64,000 nucleotides of DNA from GCA-2733415 sp965178635 (GCA_965178635.1 CBCXVT010000038.1:1-64000), one strand, 5' to 3'. Numbered from the stretch's first letter, positions 15,232 through 25,462 are shown. Notes: generated from the letters alone by a model not told the origin. Numbers and translations: made by a program.

Positions 15232-17298
15232 TTATTTTTTATAATTATCTAGTCCTTCTTTTAACCATGAAGCATAAACCTCAACATCTGATGTATAGCC
15301 TATTGGTACATTTAGTTGGTTTTCTTCTTTTCCCAATAACACATAATATGGTTGTGCATTTGCTTTGTAATGAACTGTCTGGAAATCACTCCATTTATTA
15401 CCAATAGTCTCAATTGATTTCCCTGTAGTTTCGGATATATATTGCTCTGATTCTGGTAATTCACGCTTATCATCTACATATAAAGATATTAACACGAAAT
15501 CATTATTGATTAAATTAAACACTTCTGGTTCAGACCATACGCGTTCTTCCATCTTTCTACAATTCACACAAGCATGTCCAGTGAAATCTAACAAAACTGG
15601 TTTACCAACTTGCTCTGCATAAGCTATTCCTGTTTCGTAATCATGAAACGCTATGATGTCATGAGGTCCTAAATGTGCGCCTTCTGGAAGTTCAGCATGA
15701 CTAGTTCTACCTTGTCCAAGTTTTGTAAAACCAACACCGTACTCACTTTCGCTATATTGCATTGGCGGCGGAAATCCGCTAATCAACTTTAATGGTGCTC
15801 CCCACAATCCTGGTATTAAATAGATTGTGAATGTTAATGTTATTAATCCTAGCATTAATCTTCCTACAGATATACTCTGTATTGGTGAATCATGCGGTAA
15901 TTGAATTTTTCCGAATAAATAAAATGCTAAAGTTCCGAAAACAGCAATCCAAATTGCAATAAACACTTCACGTTCTAAGAAATGCCCTTGTACCACTAAA
16001 TCGGCATTTGATAAAAATTTGAATGCTAAAGCTAACTCTAAGAATCCTAATACAACTTTTACAGTATTCAACCAGCCTCCAGATTTTGGCAATGAATTTA
16101 ACCACCCCGGAAACATTGCAAATAATGTAAACGGCAATGCTAATGCTAAAGAGAATCCAAACATCCCAACAAATGGCGCGATACCTCCTTTAGAAGCCGC
16201 CTCTACTAATAATGTTCCTACAATTGGACCTGTACATGAAAACGACACAATTGCTAATGCCAATGCCATGAAAAAGATACCAATTAAACCGCCTCTATCA
16301 GCTTGACTATCTACTTTGTTTGCCCATGAGTTTGGCAACATAATTTCAAAAGCTCCTAAAAATGAAGCTGCAAAAACAATTAATAAAATAAAAAACGCAA
16401 TGTTAAACCACACATTTGTTGACAAAGCATTTAAAGCATCAGCTCCAAAAGCCCAAGTGACAATTGCTCCTAAAAACACATAAATGAAAATAATAAACAA
16501 TCCGTATATAATGGCATTTCTTACTCCTGCCGCTTTACTTTTACTTTGTTTTGTAAAGAAACTTACCGTCATTGGAATCATTGGGAATACACATGGTGTT
16601 AGTAATGCTGCAAACCCTGATAAAAATGCTAAGAAAAAAATTGTAAATAGTCCTTTTGACTCATTTGATTTACTAACTGAATTTGAACTAATTTCAATTT
16701 TATCATCTTTTACTTTATCATCAATAGGTAATTTTAAAGAAAACTTATTCTCTGATTTCTTTTTTAATTCTTCATTACGTTTGGTTTCTGCTAATGACAA
16801 AATAGAATATTGATCTTTTCCTTCTTCAACCACAATAGCTTTAGTAAGGTCAAATGATAATTTCACTTCATCAAATAAACATTTTTCATCATCACAAGAT
16901 TGAAAAGACACTTCTCCTTCTATTGATTTCAATGACGAATCTAATATCTTGACACGTTGTACTAAGGTTGCTGAACGATCAAAAAAACGCATATCCATTT
17001 CGAATACTTTATCGTACAAAACAATGGTTTTGCTTTCTACTGCTTTTTCAGAAGTTAGCTCAAAAGTTTTTCCTAATTGGGTTTCATCATAAACAAGTTC
17101 AGTTGGTAAAGCGCCCCCTTCTGGTAAGTGTTGCGAATACAAATGCCAATGGTCTTCAACAGTGGCGTTATAAATTAAATTAAATTCTGTTTCTGATATT
17201 TTTTCTACAGCACCTGTCCATTTAACTGGGGTTACTATTTGCGCTTGAACAAAGCTCAAACTGAACAACACAACAAATAGACTTATAATTTTCTTCAT
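15232..17298 (-). CDS. dsbD: Thiol:disulfide interchange protein DsbD
   Basis: A 688-residue protein with the three DsbD parts. A signal peptide and periplasmic N-terminal domain (about 1-190) carry cysteines in C-D-D-E-K-C. A membrane core of about eight helices follows (about 215-500), with L-T-P-C-V-F-P-M-I and S-C-T-G-P-I-V-G-T. The C-terminal thioredoxin domain has C-V-N-C-R-K. Electrons pass from cytoplasmic thioredoxin across the membrane to periplasmic partners for disulfide reduction and cytochrome maturation. All three cysteine pairs are present. It is the last gene of the leftward recQ-pabB-tilS-dsbD run, 11 bp after tilS, and is followed by a hairpin terminator. Confidence 0.92.
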   Translation of the reverse strand: MKKIISLFVVLFSLSFVQAQIVTPVKWTGAVEKISETEFNLIYNATVEDHWHLYSQHLPEGGALPTELVYDETQLGKTFELTSEKAVESKTIVLYDKVFEMDMRFFDRSATLVQRVKILDSSLKSIEGEVSFQSCDDEKCLFDEVKLSFDLTKAIVVEEGKDQYSILSLAETKRNEELKKKSENKFSLKLPIDDKVKDDKIEISSNSVSKSNESKGLFTIFFLAFLSGFAALLTPCVFPMIPMTVSFFTKQSKSKAAGVRNAIIYGLFIIFIYVFLGAIVTWAFGADALNALSTNVWFNIAFFILLIVFAASFLGAFEIMLPNSWANKVDSQADRGGLIGIFFMALALAIVSFSCTGPIVGTLLVEAASKGGIAPFVGMFGFSLALALPFTLFAMFPGWLNSLPKSGGWLNTVKVVLGFLELALAFKFLSNADLVVQGHFLEREVFIAIWIAVFGTLAFYLFGKIQLPHDSPIQSISVGRLMLGLITLTFTIYLIPGLWGAPLKLISGFPPPMQYSESEYGVGFTKLGQGRTSHAELPEGAHLGPHDIIAFHDYETGIAYAEQVGKPVLLDFTGHACVNCRKMEERVWSEPEVFNLINNDFVLISLYVDDKRELPESEQYISETTGKSIETIGNKWSDFQTVHYKANAQPYYVLLGKEENQLNVPIGYTSDVEVYASWLKEGLDNYKK

Positions 17299-17309
17299 TT
17301 TAAATGACT

Positions 17310-18617
17310 TTAACTTCTTGTTATTTTTAATATATTTTTTGTTGACTCACTAATACAAAAACGGTTATCGGCTCGTTTACCTACTATCCAAATAATAGTG
17401 TCGTTTGCATCACAAAGTACCCAACATTTCTCTTTTTCTAATAAAGACATTTTTTCGTCTTTAAAATATTTACTCAATTTCTTTTTCCCTTTCATACCGA
17501 ATGGAAAGAACACATCGCCTTCTTTCTTTTTTCTTAAACACAATGGGTATTTAAGAATATCTGCATCAACAAAAACACTATTTACTGTTGTTTTTCCTAT
17601 ATCAGAAACATTTGAAAATTCAAGTTGAATAGGCAGTTCAATTTGACCAATACCTTTTGCTATCTCAAATTTTTCTTCTTGTAAATGTACTTTGTTTTCT
17701 TCTAACAATAAATAATCGCGATTTTTAATCAATCGATGTGTTTCAGACTGTACAAATTTCCCCGATTGCGCTGTGCACAAATCAGCAATATTTTGCCATT
17801 CTGTAAAATTATAAGCTTTTAAAATATGACGCAAATACACATCAATAGTGTCATACATAACTAACTTATTAATATCAATTTTTAATTGCTCATCAAAAAT
17901 ACAGACTTCATTTTTCACAGTATCTAAATGCTGTGTTAAAACTTGGGCTTCTTTTTTTAAATATGTAAGATGTGTGTTAAATGTTGCTGACAAATTTGTG
18001 TTTAATTCTTCTAAAACTGGCACAACTTTATGTCTGATTTTATTTCTGACATATTTAGTAGATTGATTACTTTCATCCTCTCGCCAAGCAATATTTTGAG
18101 TAATGGTAAACTGTTCAATTGCTGCTCTGGTAAACGGTAATAATGGTCGTACAATGTTATTATTAACCTCAGGAATACCTGTTAAACCATGTAAACTGGC
18201 GCCTCTTATTAAATTTATAAGAACCGTTTCTATATTGTCATTTGTATGATGCGCTGTTAATATGTAATCATACTCGAAATCATTAACTAAGCTCTCAAAC
18301 CAATTATAACGCAACTCTCTAGCAGCCATTTGGGTAGATATATTATGTTCTTCTGAATATGATGTGGTGTCAAACTCAATATGATGTTCTTGAATACTAA
18401 AATTATTTGCTAAGTTTTTAACAAAAATTGCATCTCTATCAGAATCTTCATAACGCAATTTAAAGTTACAATGCGCTAATGAAAAATCAAATTGAAGTTG
18501 ATGACATAAATGCGCTAATACAACACTATCTATACCTCCTGAAATAGCTACCAACAATTTACTTTCTTTTAAAAAAGATAAATTCTGATTGATATGTTGT
18601 TTAAATTGCTCTAACAT
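17310..18617 (-). CDS. tilS: tRNA(Ile)-lysidine synthase
   Basis: A 435-residue PP-loop ATPase with S-G-G-I-D-S at 26-31. It modifies C34 of the tRNA-Ile with anticodon CAU to lysidine, so the tRNA reads AUA instead of AUG. The N-terminal catalytic domain (about 1-215) includes T-A-H-H-T-N-D-N and the R-x-x-L-L-P-F-T-R segment. The C-terminal region ends with the small TilS_C domain (F-F-P-F-G-M-K-G-K-K-K-L-S-K). Length is normal. The gene is essential in most bacteria. It sits 10 bp after pabB and 11 bp before dsbD, in one leftward transcript. Confidence 0.95.
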   Translation of the reverse strand: MLEQFKQHINQNLSFLKESKLLVAISGGIDSVVLAHLCHQLQFDFSLAHCNFKLRYEDSDRDAIFVKNLANNFSIQEHHIEFDTTSYSEEHNISTQMAARELRYNWFESLVNDFEYDYILTAHHTNDNIETVLINLIRGASLHGLTGIPEVNNNIVRPLLPFTRAAIEQFTITQNIAWREDESNQSTKYVRNKIRHKVVPVLEELNTNLSATFNTHLTYLKKEAQVLTQHLDTVKNEVCIFDEQLKIDINKLVMYDTIDVYLRHILKAYNFTEWQNIADLCTAQSGKFVQSETHRLIKNRDYLLLEENKVHLQEEKFEIAKGIGQIELPIQLEFSNVSDIGKTTVNSVFVDADILKYPLCLRKKKEGDVFFPFGMKGKKKLSKYFKDEKMSLLEKEKCWVLCDANDTIIWIVGKRADNRFCISESTKNILKITRS

Positions 18618-18627
18618 AACTACTTAA

Positions 18628-19926
18628 TTAACTCAATAATGCTTCTCGCATTGCTTTGGCTTTTATCAAACATTCTTGATATTCTGCTTCTGCATTTGCT
18701 TTAACTGTAATGGCACCTCCAACAGAATATGATACGTATTTGTTTGATTCATTATATAATATACTTCTGATAATTACATTAAAATCAAAATCATTTTCTG
18801 GTGTAAAATAACCTACAGCTCCAGAATACACACTTCTTTTTGTCTCTTCTAATTCCTCAATAATTTTCATTGCCGATACTTTTGGCGCTCCCGTCATACT
18901 ACCCATAGGATAGGTTGTTCTTATAATCTCAACTGGACTCTTAGTGTGTTCAACCTCTGAAGTTACGGTACTTATCATTTGATGCACTTGATCAAACGAA
19001 TATATTTTACACAACTCAGGAACTTGCACACTTCCCTTTGTCGCTGTTTTAGATAAATCATTTCTTACCAAATCAACAATCATGATATTTTCTGAGCGTT
19101 CTTTTATATCGTGCTCTAAATTATATTTCAATTGCGCATCTTCTTCAGGGATTTCTGAACGTTTTGCAGTTCCTTTTATAGGTTGTGACACCACTGTTGT
19201 TCCTCTTTTTGATAGGTAACGTTCAGGAGATGCAGACAATATATATTTATCTTCTAATTTTAAAAATGTTGCGAATGGCGAATTGGAAATTGTGTTTAAT
19301 TTCTGATATACCTTTAATGGATTAATCTCTGTGTGTTCTGCATAAAACTCCTGACAGAAATTCACTTCATAAATATCACCTCTGCAAATATGTTTGTGAA
19401 TTGTATCAAACTTCTCAAAATAACTATCCTTAGTCATGCGAAGTTTAATTTTTATATCAACTTCTGTACTGGAAGGATTATCAATAATGATTTGTTCTGC
19501 TAAAATGTCTTTATAATCATATTCCAATTCATCATCAACAAAATTCAAATATTGCAACTCTAAAACATTATCTTTTAGCAAAAAAACTTTCTTAGGTTGA
19601 AAAAAGTACAACTCTGGAAAGTTTAATCCATCAAAATTTTGAGATGATAAGTATTCTGTATCGTTTTTTAGATCGTAACTTAAATAGCCAAAGAGCCAAT
19701 CTTTTGTGAGTGCTTGGTACTCTTTTAATTTATCAAAAGCTTCAAAAGTATCAGTTTGTAAAATGGTAAATGCATCAACAGCTAAAACAGCATCATAATT
19801 TGAATGTTGCAAGTTATGCGTGTTAGAATCTAACCAAACGACCTCTCTAAACTGTGTACTCCATTGCAACAGCTTCTCCTTAATACAATGCCCTGGCTGT
19901 AAAGGGATTTTCTTATGAACTCTCAA
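18628..19926 (-). CDS. pabB: Aminodeoxychorismate synthase component I (chorismate-binding family)
   Basis: A 432-residue member of the anthranilate synthase I / PabB family. The C-terminal chorismate-binding core has the signature P-M-G-S-M-T-G-A-P-K and ends with the E-Y-Q-E-C-L-I-K-A motif. With a glutamine amidotransferase it turns chorismate into 4-amino-4-deoxychorismate for folate synthesis. Lack of a trp operon nearby and the position beside recQ favour PabB over TrpE. The start is a TTG at 19926, nine bases after the recQ stop; no better ATG keeps the N-terminus. It belongs to the recQ-pabB-tilS-dsbD operon. Confidence 0.88.
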   Translation of the reverse strand: MRVHKKIPLQPGHCIKEKLLQWSTQFREVVWLDSNTHNLQHSNYDAVLAVDAFTILQTDTFEAFDKLKEYQALTKDWLFGYLSYDLKNDTEYLSSQNFDGLNFPELYFFQPKKVFLLKDNVLELQYLNFVDDELEYDYKDILAEQIIIDNPSSTEVDIKIKLRMTKDSYFEKFDTIHKHICRGDIYEVNFCQEFYAEHTEINPLKVYQKLNTISNSPFATFLKLEDKYILSASPERYLSKRGTTVVSQPIKGTAKRSEIPEEDAQLKYNLEHDIKERSENIMIVDLVRNDLSKTATKGSVQVPELCKIYSFDQVHQMISTVTSEVEHTKSPVEIIRTTYPMGSMTGAPKVSAMKIIEELEETKRSVYSGAVGYFTPENDFDFNVIIRSILYNESNKYVSYSVGGAITVKANAEAEYQECLIKAKAMREALLS

Positions 19927-19935
19927 AGGAACATC

Positions 19936-22137
19936 TTAATTAGCTACATCACTGATGAACTTGATGCGATATAAACGTAATTCTTCATCATCATAATCAC
20001 CTTCAAATTCTTCAATTGCATCTGTAATTTTATCGGTTTCAGCTTCCATGAAATACTCATGAATTTCCTCTTGCTGATCTTCATCCAAATGATCATCTAT
20101 CCAATAATTGATATTCAGTTTTGTACCTGAATACACTATTTGTTCCATTTCTTTAATAAAGTCTACCATTTCCATTCCTTTTGCTGCTGCAATATCTGTC
20201 AGTGGTAATTTTCTATCTACATTTTGAATGATGTATAGTTTTAATGCAGAATTTACTCCTGTACTTTTTACAACCAAGTCATCTGGACGAATAATATCAT
20301 TCTCTTCAACATAAGTTTTGATCGCTTTTACAAATTCCTTTCCGTATTTTTTAGCTTTTCCTTCACCAACACCATGAACATTTTTAAGCTCTTCTAAAGT
20401 TATTGGATATTTTAAAGCCATATCCTCTAGAGATGGATCTTGAAATACGATAAACGGTGGCACACCTAATTTATGGGCTTCCTTTTTACGCAAACTCTTT
20501 AAAATTTTCATTAGGTTTTGATCTGCAGATGCATCGCCTCCTTTTGATGCTACTAATACGCCATCAGTTCCTTGATCTATATACAGATGATCTTCAGTCA
20601 TCATGAAACTTTCTGGACTTTCAATAAATGCTTTTCCTTTATCAGTTAAGCGAATAACGCCATAAGTTTCTATGTCTTTTTTAATGTATTTAGCTACTAA
20701 AGCTTGGCGTGCTAATGCCATCCAATAAATAGCTTCTTTAGATTTTCCATTTCCGAAAAATGGTTTTAAATCTGTTTTATGAGAAGATATTAATGCGTTT
20801 TTTTCACCTCTAAGTGTGCTTACTAAATCTTTAGATTTGTATTTTTCTTTTGTTAAGCTAACGGTTTCTAATAAAATTCTTAACTCATCTTGAGCTTCAT
20901 GTTGCTTTTTCGGATTCTTCTTGTTGTCATCCATCATTGCACCTTCTCCATTTACATCATCAAAATCTTCTCCGAAATAATGCAAAATAAATTTACGCCT
21001 GGACATAGACGTTTCGGAATACGCTACCATTTCTTGTAATAAAGCATGCCCAATTTCTTGTTCAGCAACTGGCTTATTAGCCATGAATTTCTCTAACTTC
21101 TCAATATCTTTATAGGCATAAAACGCTAAACAATGTCCTTCTCCTCCATCTCGACCACCACGACCAGTTTCCTGATAATAGCTTTCAATACTTTTTGGAA
21201 TATCATGGTGAATTACAAAACGAACATCTGGTTTGTCAATCCCCATCCCAAATGCAATTGTTGCTACAATAACATCAGTATCTTCCATCAAAAACATATC
21301 CTGATGTTTAGCTCTCGTTTTTGTATCTAATCCAGCGTGATACGGTAATGCGTTAATTCCATTTACCTGTAGTACTTGTGATAACTCCTCAACACGTTTT
21401 CTACTCAAACAGTACACAATACCACTTTTACCTTCATTTTGTTTGATAAAACGAATAATATCAGCATCTACATTTTTGGTTTTCGGGCGTACTTCATAAA
21501 ACAAATTTGGTCTGTTAAATGACGCCTTAAATATTTCCGCATCCGGCATTCCTAAGTTTTTAATAATATCTTCTTGAACTTTTGGTGTTGCCGTAGCGGT
21601 TAAAGCTACAATAGAAATATCATCACCAATTTTTTGAATTATATTTTTAAGGTTTCTATATTCTGGTCTGAAATCATGACCCCATTCTGAAATACAGTGG
21701 GCTTCATCAACAGCCATAAAAGAAATTTTAACTGAGCGTAAAAACTCAATATTATCTTCTTTTGTTAATGATTCTGGAGCTACATAAAGTAATTTAGTAA
21801 TTCCGTTAGTCATATCTTCTTTAACCTGCTTCACCTCTGTTTTTGTAAGTGAAGAGTTCAACACATGAGCAATACCTTTTTCAGAAGAAATTCCACGAAT
21901 AGCATCAACTTGATTTTTCATCAAAGCAATTAAAGGTGACACAACAATTGCAGTTCCTTCGCACATTAATGCTGGTAACTGAAAACATAATGATTTACCA
22001 CCACCAGTAGGCATGATGACAAATGTATTTTTACCTTGCAATACATTCTTAACAACACCTTCTTGCAATCCTTTAAACTGAGAAAATCCAAAATGCTTTT
22101 TTAACGAAGCATGTATATCAACTTGATTGAAATCCAT
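19936..22137 (-). CDS. recQ: ATP-dependent DNA helicase RecQ
   Basis: A 733-residue helicase with the full RecQ layout. Walker A T-G-G-G-K-S is near 44-49, the D-E-A-H box follows with the aromatic-rich RecQ loop (W-G-H-D-F-R-P-E-Y), and the motif VI Q-E-T-G-R-G-G-R-D-G is present. An RQC domain and a C-terminal HRDC domain (about 545-620) come next. The zinc-binding cysteines usual in E. coli RecQ are not evident after the helicase core, as in other Bacteroidota copies. It unwinds forks and recombination intermediates. It heads the leftward operon and diverges from kdsD across a 250-bp gap. Confidence 0.95.
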   Translation of the reverse strand: MDFNQVDIHASLKKHFGFSQFKGLQEGVVKNVLQGKNTFVIMPTGGGKSLCFQLPALMCEGTAIVVSPLIALMKNQVDAIRGISSEKGIAHVLNSSLTKTEVKQVKEDMTNGITKLLYVAPESLTKEDNIEFLRSVKISFMAVDEAHCISEWGHDFRPEYRNLKNIIQKIGDDISIVALTATATPKVQEDIIKNLGMPDAEIFKASFNRPNLFYEVRPKTKNVDADIIRFIKQNEGKSGIVYCLSRKRVEELSQVLQVNGINALPYHAGLDTKTRAKHQDMFLMEDTDVIVATIAFGMGIDKPDVRFVIHHDIPKSIESYYQETGRGGRDGGEGHCLAFYAYKDIEKLEKFMANKPVAEQEIGHALLQEMVAYSETSMSRRKFILHYFGEDFDDVNGEGAMMDDNKKNPKKQHEAQDELRILLETVSLTKEKYKSKDLVSTLRGEKNALISSHKTDLKPFFGNGKSKEAIYWMALARQALVAKYIKKDIETYGVIRLTDKGKAFIESPESFMMTEDHLYIDQGTDGVLVASKGGDASADQNLMKILKSLRKKEAHKLGVPPFIVFQDPSLEDMALKYPITLEELKNVHGVGEGKAKKYGKEFVKAIKTYVEENDIIRPDDLVVKSTGVNSALKLYIIQNVDRKLPLTDIAAAKGMEMVDFIKEMEQIVYSGTKLNINYWIDDHLDEDQQEEIHEYFMEAETDKITDAIEEFEGDYDDEELRLYRIKFISDVAN

Positions 22138-22390
22138 TCTATTTATTTACTATTTGTAAGCTTGGGTTAAATTTATCACAAAATGAAACAACTTTTTACC
22201 ATTACTAATCTGTATCTGATAAAAATAAAGTAATTTCGTTTGTGAATATTAAAGATAGTATTTTTATTTAAAACTATAAGATTTGATTTTATAAATATCA
22301 TCTTAATTTTCAGCTTTAAACTGATACAAACTTAATCAGCACAACGCTATTTCACAACTGTTTTTGCTGATTTTTTAATAATTATTTTAA

Positions 22391-23359
22391 GTGAGTAACA
22401 TCGACAAAATTATTGCAATTGCTAAGGAAACAATTAGTATTGAGCAAGAGGCAATCGCTAACTTAGGAAACTTAATCGACTCTGAATTTGCAGAAGCCGT
22501 CAACCATATTTACACATCAAATGGTAGGGTTATCATTTCTGGAATTGGAAAAAGTGCTAACATTGCTACAAAAATTGTTGCAACGTTAAACTCTACAGGA
22601 ACACCTGCTATATTTATGCACGCTGCTGATGCCATTCATGGTGATTTAGGAACAGTTCAGAAAAACGATACAGTAATTTGTATTTCAAAAAGTGGTAACA
22701 CTCCAGAAATAAAAGTTTTAGTACCATTAATTAAAAATGGCGGCAATAAATTAATCGCAATTACATCAAACAGAACGTCTTTTTTAGGTACTGAAGCTGA
22801 TTATGTATTACATGCATATGCAGAAAAAGAAGCTTGCCCAAATAACTTAGCGCCAACAACCAGTACAACTGCACAATTGGTTATGGGTGATGCTTTAGCC
22901 GTTTCTCTATTAAAACTAAAAGATTTCACGAGTAGTGATTTTGCAAAATACCACCCTGGTGGCGCTTTAGGTAAACGCTTGTATTTACGCGTGAGTGATT
23001 TAACTTCCAGAAATGAACAGCCAGCTGTAAAAGCTACTGATTCTATAAAAGATGTAATTATTGAAATTTCAAACAAACGCCTAGGTGTAACCGCAGTTAT
23101 TGATGATTCTAAAAAAATTATTGGGATTATTACTGATGGTGATTTGAGGCGTATGTTGACTAAAACTGATGATTTCACAGCCTTAACTGCTGCAGATATC
23201 ATGTCAGCATCACCTAAAACATTAACTAGTGATGCAATGGCTGTTGATGCTAAAGAGGTTTTAGAAGACAACAACATTTCACAGTTACTTGTTGAAGATG
23301 ATAACCAATACACTGGAGTTGTACACATACATGATTTAATAAAAGAAGGCATCTTATAA
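22391..23359 (+). CDS. kdsD: Arabinose-5-phosphate isomerase (KpsF/GutQ family)
   Basis: A 322-residue protein with an N-terminal SIS sugar-isomerase domain (about 35-170, with S-G-I-G-K-S and S-K-S-G-N-T-P-E) and two C-terminal CBS domains (about 205-320). It interconverts ribulose-5-phosphate and arabinose-5-phosphate, the first step of KDO synthesis for lipopolysaccharide. The start is GTG at 22391, directly after an in-frame A/T-rich leader. tatC begins one base after its stop, so they share a transcript, with lptB further down completing an envelope cluster. Confidence 0.93.
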   Translation: MSNIDKIIAIAKETISIEQEAIANLGNLIDSEFAEAVNHIYTSNGRVIISGIGKSANIATKIVATLNSTGTPAIFMHAADAIHGDLGTVQKNDTVICISKSGNTPEIKVLVPLIKNGGNKLIAITSNRTSFLGTEADYVLHAYAEKEACPNNLAPTTSTTAQLVMGDALAVSLLKLKDFTSSDFAKYHPGGALGKRLYLRVSDLTSRNEQPAVKATDSIKDVIIEISNKRLGVTAVIDDSKKIIGIITDGDLRRMLTKTDDFTALTAADIMSASPKTLTSDAMAVDAKEVLEDNNISQLLVEDDNQYTGVVHIHDLIKEGIL

Positions 23360-23360
23360 A

Positions 23361-24184
23361 ATGGCAAAAAAGAATCCAGACGAAATGTCTTTTCTTGATC
23401 ATTTAGAAGAATTAAGGGGACATTTAATAAAATCTACATTAGCAATATTAATTTTTGCAACTATTGCATTTGTTTGTAAAAAGATTGTATTCAAACATAT
23501 ATTATTTGCACCAACAAAATAAGTTTCATCACTTACCAAGGTTTGTGCCACCTTTCAAAAGCATTAGGCATAGATGAAAGTCTGTGTATTGAAATGATGC
23601 CTTTTGAAATACAAAGTAGAACATTAGCCGGACAATTTTCCGCACATATATGGGTGTCAATCACCTTCGGATTTATCATTGCATTTCCGTTTGTAATACA
23701 TCAATTCTGGAAATTTGTAAGCCCAGGTTTACACAGTAACGAACGTAAAACTTCAAGAGGTTTTATATTTGCTGCATCATTTTTATTTTTCACCGGAGTT
23801 CTATTTGGTTATTATATTATTTGTCCACTATCAATTAATTTTTTAGGAAATTATAGTGTTGATAGCACCATACATAACGACTTTGATTTAGATTCCTATA
23901 TTGGCCTTGTTAGAGCATGTACTCTTGCTTCTGGACTAATTTTCGAGCTGCCTATCATTATTTATTTTTTAACTAAAGTTGGCTTAGTAACTCCTGAATT
24001 CTTAAAAAAACAACGAAAAATTGCTCTAGTCGTTATATTAATAATTTCTGCGATTATCACACCTCCAGATTTAGCAAGTCAAGTAATTGTAGCTATACCT
24101 GTTTTAATCTTATATGAAATAAGCATTTTTATTTCAAAACGCGTTATTAAAAATCAAAAGAAAAAAGCACTACAAACCATGTAA
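23361..24184 (+). pseudogene. tatC: Sec-independent translocase subunit TatC, single-base frameshift
   Basis: The N-terminus (M-S-F-L-D-H-L-E-E-L-R) is in the frame from ATG 23361 and stops at TAA 23520. The rest of TatC continues one frame back from A-K-I-S-F-I-T-Y onward to 24184, with all expected membrane helices and the F-E-L-P motif. The break lies in the AAAA run at 23516-23519. One missing A, or a -1 slip of the AAA codon just before the stop, restores an alignment of normal length. TatC is the receptor for folded twin-arginine substrates in the inner membrane. A single homopolymer deletion with both halves well conserved suggests sequencing error, or possibly slippage, more than decay. 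It directly follows kdsD. Confidence 0.9.
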
Positions 24185-24236
24185 GTTTTTCAAACTCTCA
24201 AAGACAACATTTTCTATTATAATAAAATACAATTCC

Positions 24237-24581
24237 ATGAATAACAAAATACAAGAATTCGATACGTACAGAGAGAAAATGAACAAGCGTATCTTACAAG
24301 ATGATAATAAGATTCTACACCGCATATTCAATCTTGACACCAAAGCTTTTCAAGAAGGTGCTTTAGATGTGCGAACTAAAGAGCTCCTAGGTCTAGTTGC
24401 TTCATTAGTTTTACGTTGTGATGACTGTGTAAAATACCATTTGGAATCATGTCACAAAGCTGGGTTAAACGGCAAAGAAGTAGCCGAAGCATTAAGTATA
24501 GCTACCTTAGTTGGTGGTACAATTGTTATACCGCATTTACGTCGTGCTTACGAGTTTTGGGATGCCATTCAAGAAGCATAA
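24237..24581 (+). CDS. Carboxymuconolactone decarboxylase / AhpD-like protein
   Basis: A 114-residue all-helical protein of the CMD/AhpD family with the redox pair C-D-D-C followed by V-K-Y-H (near residues 61-67), matching the C-x-x-C-x-x-H core of alkylhydroperoxidase-like members. Such proteins act as disulfide reductases or peroxidases, and the exact substrate is unknown here. It sits between tatC and lptB, a gene order often kept in Flavobacteria. The 52-bp gap from tatC shows no terminator. Confidence 0.88.
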   Translation: MNNKIQEFDTYREKMNKRILQDDNKILHRIFNLDTKAFQEGALDVRTKELLGLVASLVLRCDDCVKYHLESCHKAGLNGKEVAEALSIATLVGGTIVIPHLRRAYEFWDAIQEA

Positions 24582-24633
24582 TCCGTTAAGAAAACGCTAA
24601 ACCATTAGTAGGTTTCACATATATCCTTATTTT

Positions 24634-24641
24634 TACATTTG
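24634..24641 (+). promoter_or_regulatory. Bacteroidota-type -7 element for lptB
   Basis: TACATTTG matches TAnnTTTG exactly, 15 bp before the lptB start codon. No clear TTG is seen at the -33 position. Confidence 0.5.
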
Positions 24642-24655
24642 TATAAGAACAACTT

Positions 24656-25399
24656 ATGATTTTAAGAGCTGAAAATATTAAAAAATCCTACAAGAATAAA
24701 CTTGCAGTAAAAGGGATTTCCGTTGAAGTAAAACAAGGAGAAATTGTTGGTTTATTAGGACCTAACGGTGCGGGAAAAACAACATCATTCTACATGATTG
24801 TTGGACTTATAAAACCAACTGAAGGACATATATTTTTAGATGACATGGAAATTACTAAATTTCCAATGTACAAACGTGCTCAACACGGTATTGGTTATTT
24901 AGCGCAAGAAGCTTCTGTATTTAGAAAATTGACCGTACAAGAAAACATCATGAGTGTTTTAGAGTTAACTGATTTACCTAGAAAAGAACAATTAGAGCGT
25001 ACAGAACAACTTATTGAAGAGTTTAACCTACAAGAAAGACGTGATCGTAGAGGTGATTTGTTGTCCGGGGGTGAACGTAGAAGAACTGAAATTGCGCGTG
25101 CTTTAGCAACCAATCCAAGTTTTATTTTATTAGACGAACCCTTTGCAGGAGTTGACCCTGTTGCCGTTGAAGATATTCAAAGAATTATCGCTAAATTGAA
25201 AGACAAAAACATCGGTATCTTAATTACCGATCACAACGTACAAGAAACACTTGCTATTACTGACAGAACCTATTTAATGTTTGAAGGAAATATCTTAAAA
25301 CACGGTGAACCAGAAGAATTAGCAGAAGATGAAATGGTACGTAAAGTATACTTAGGACAGAATTTTGAATTACGTAAAAAGAAATTAGATTTTAAATAA
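24656..25399 (+). CDS. lptB: Lipopolysaccharide export ABC transporter ATP-binding protein LptB
   Basis: A 247-residue ABC ATPase: Walker A G-P-N-G-A-G-K-T, signature L-S-G-G-E-R-R-R, Walker B F-I-L-L-D-E-P-F-A-G-V-D-P and the switch histidine in T-D-H-N-V. The G-V-D-P and D-H-N-V forms are typical of LptB, which powers LPS extraction from the inner membrane with LptF, LptG and LptC (not in this window). Its own TAnnTTTG element lies upstream and a hairpin terminator downstream. The KDO-isomerase gene close by supports the envelope role. Confidence 0.95.
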   Translation: MILRAENIKKSYKNKLAVKGISVEVKQGEIVGLLGPNGAGKTTSFYMIVGLIKPTEGHIFLDDMEITKFPMYKRAQHGIGYLAQEASVFRKLTVQENIMSVLELTDLPRKEQLERTEQLIEEFNLQERRDRRGDLLSGGERRRTEIARALATNPSFILLDEPFAGVDPVAVEDIQRIIAKLKDKNIGILITDHNVQETLAITDRTYLMFEGNILKHGEPEELAEDEMVRKVYLGQNFELRKKKLDFK

Positions 25400-25423
25400 C
25401 CTGATATTCCATATACAAATTAC

Positions 25424-25462
25424 AACTCCTACTTTTTAACCAACTGTAGGAGTTCTTTTTTT
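25424..25462 (+). terminator. Intrinsic terminator after lptB
   Basis: AACTCCTAC pairs with GTAGGAGTT, followed by a run of seven T residues. It overlaps the 3' end of the convergent GH25 gene. Confidence 0.75.

Noticed and set aside
16484..16813. 109-aa ORF on the plus strand opposite dsbD
   Set aside because: Antisense to the conserved membrane core of DsbD; no independent support.
22801..23367. 188-aa ORF on the minus strand opposite kdsD
   Set aside because: It lies fully inside a well-supported isomerase gene, has no recognisable domain and is a codon-bias shadow.
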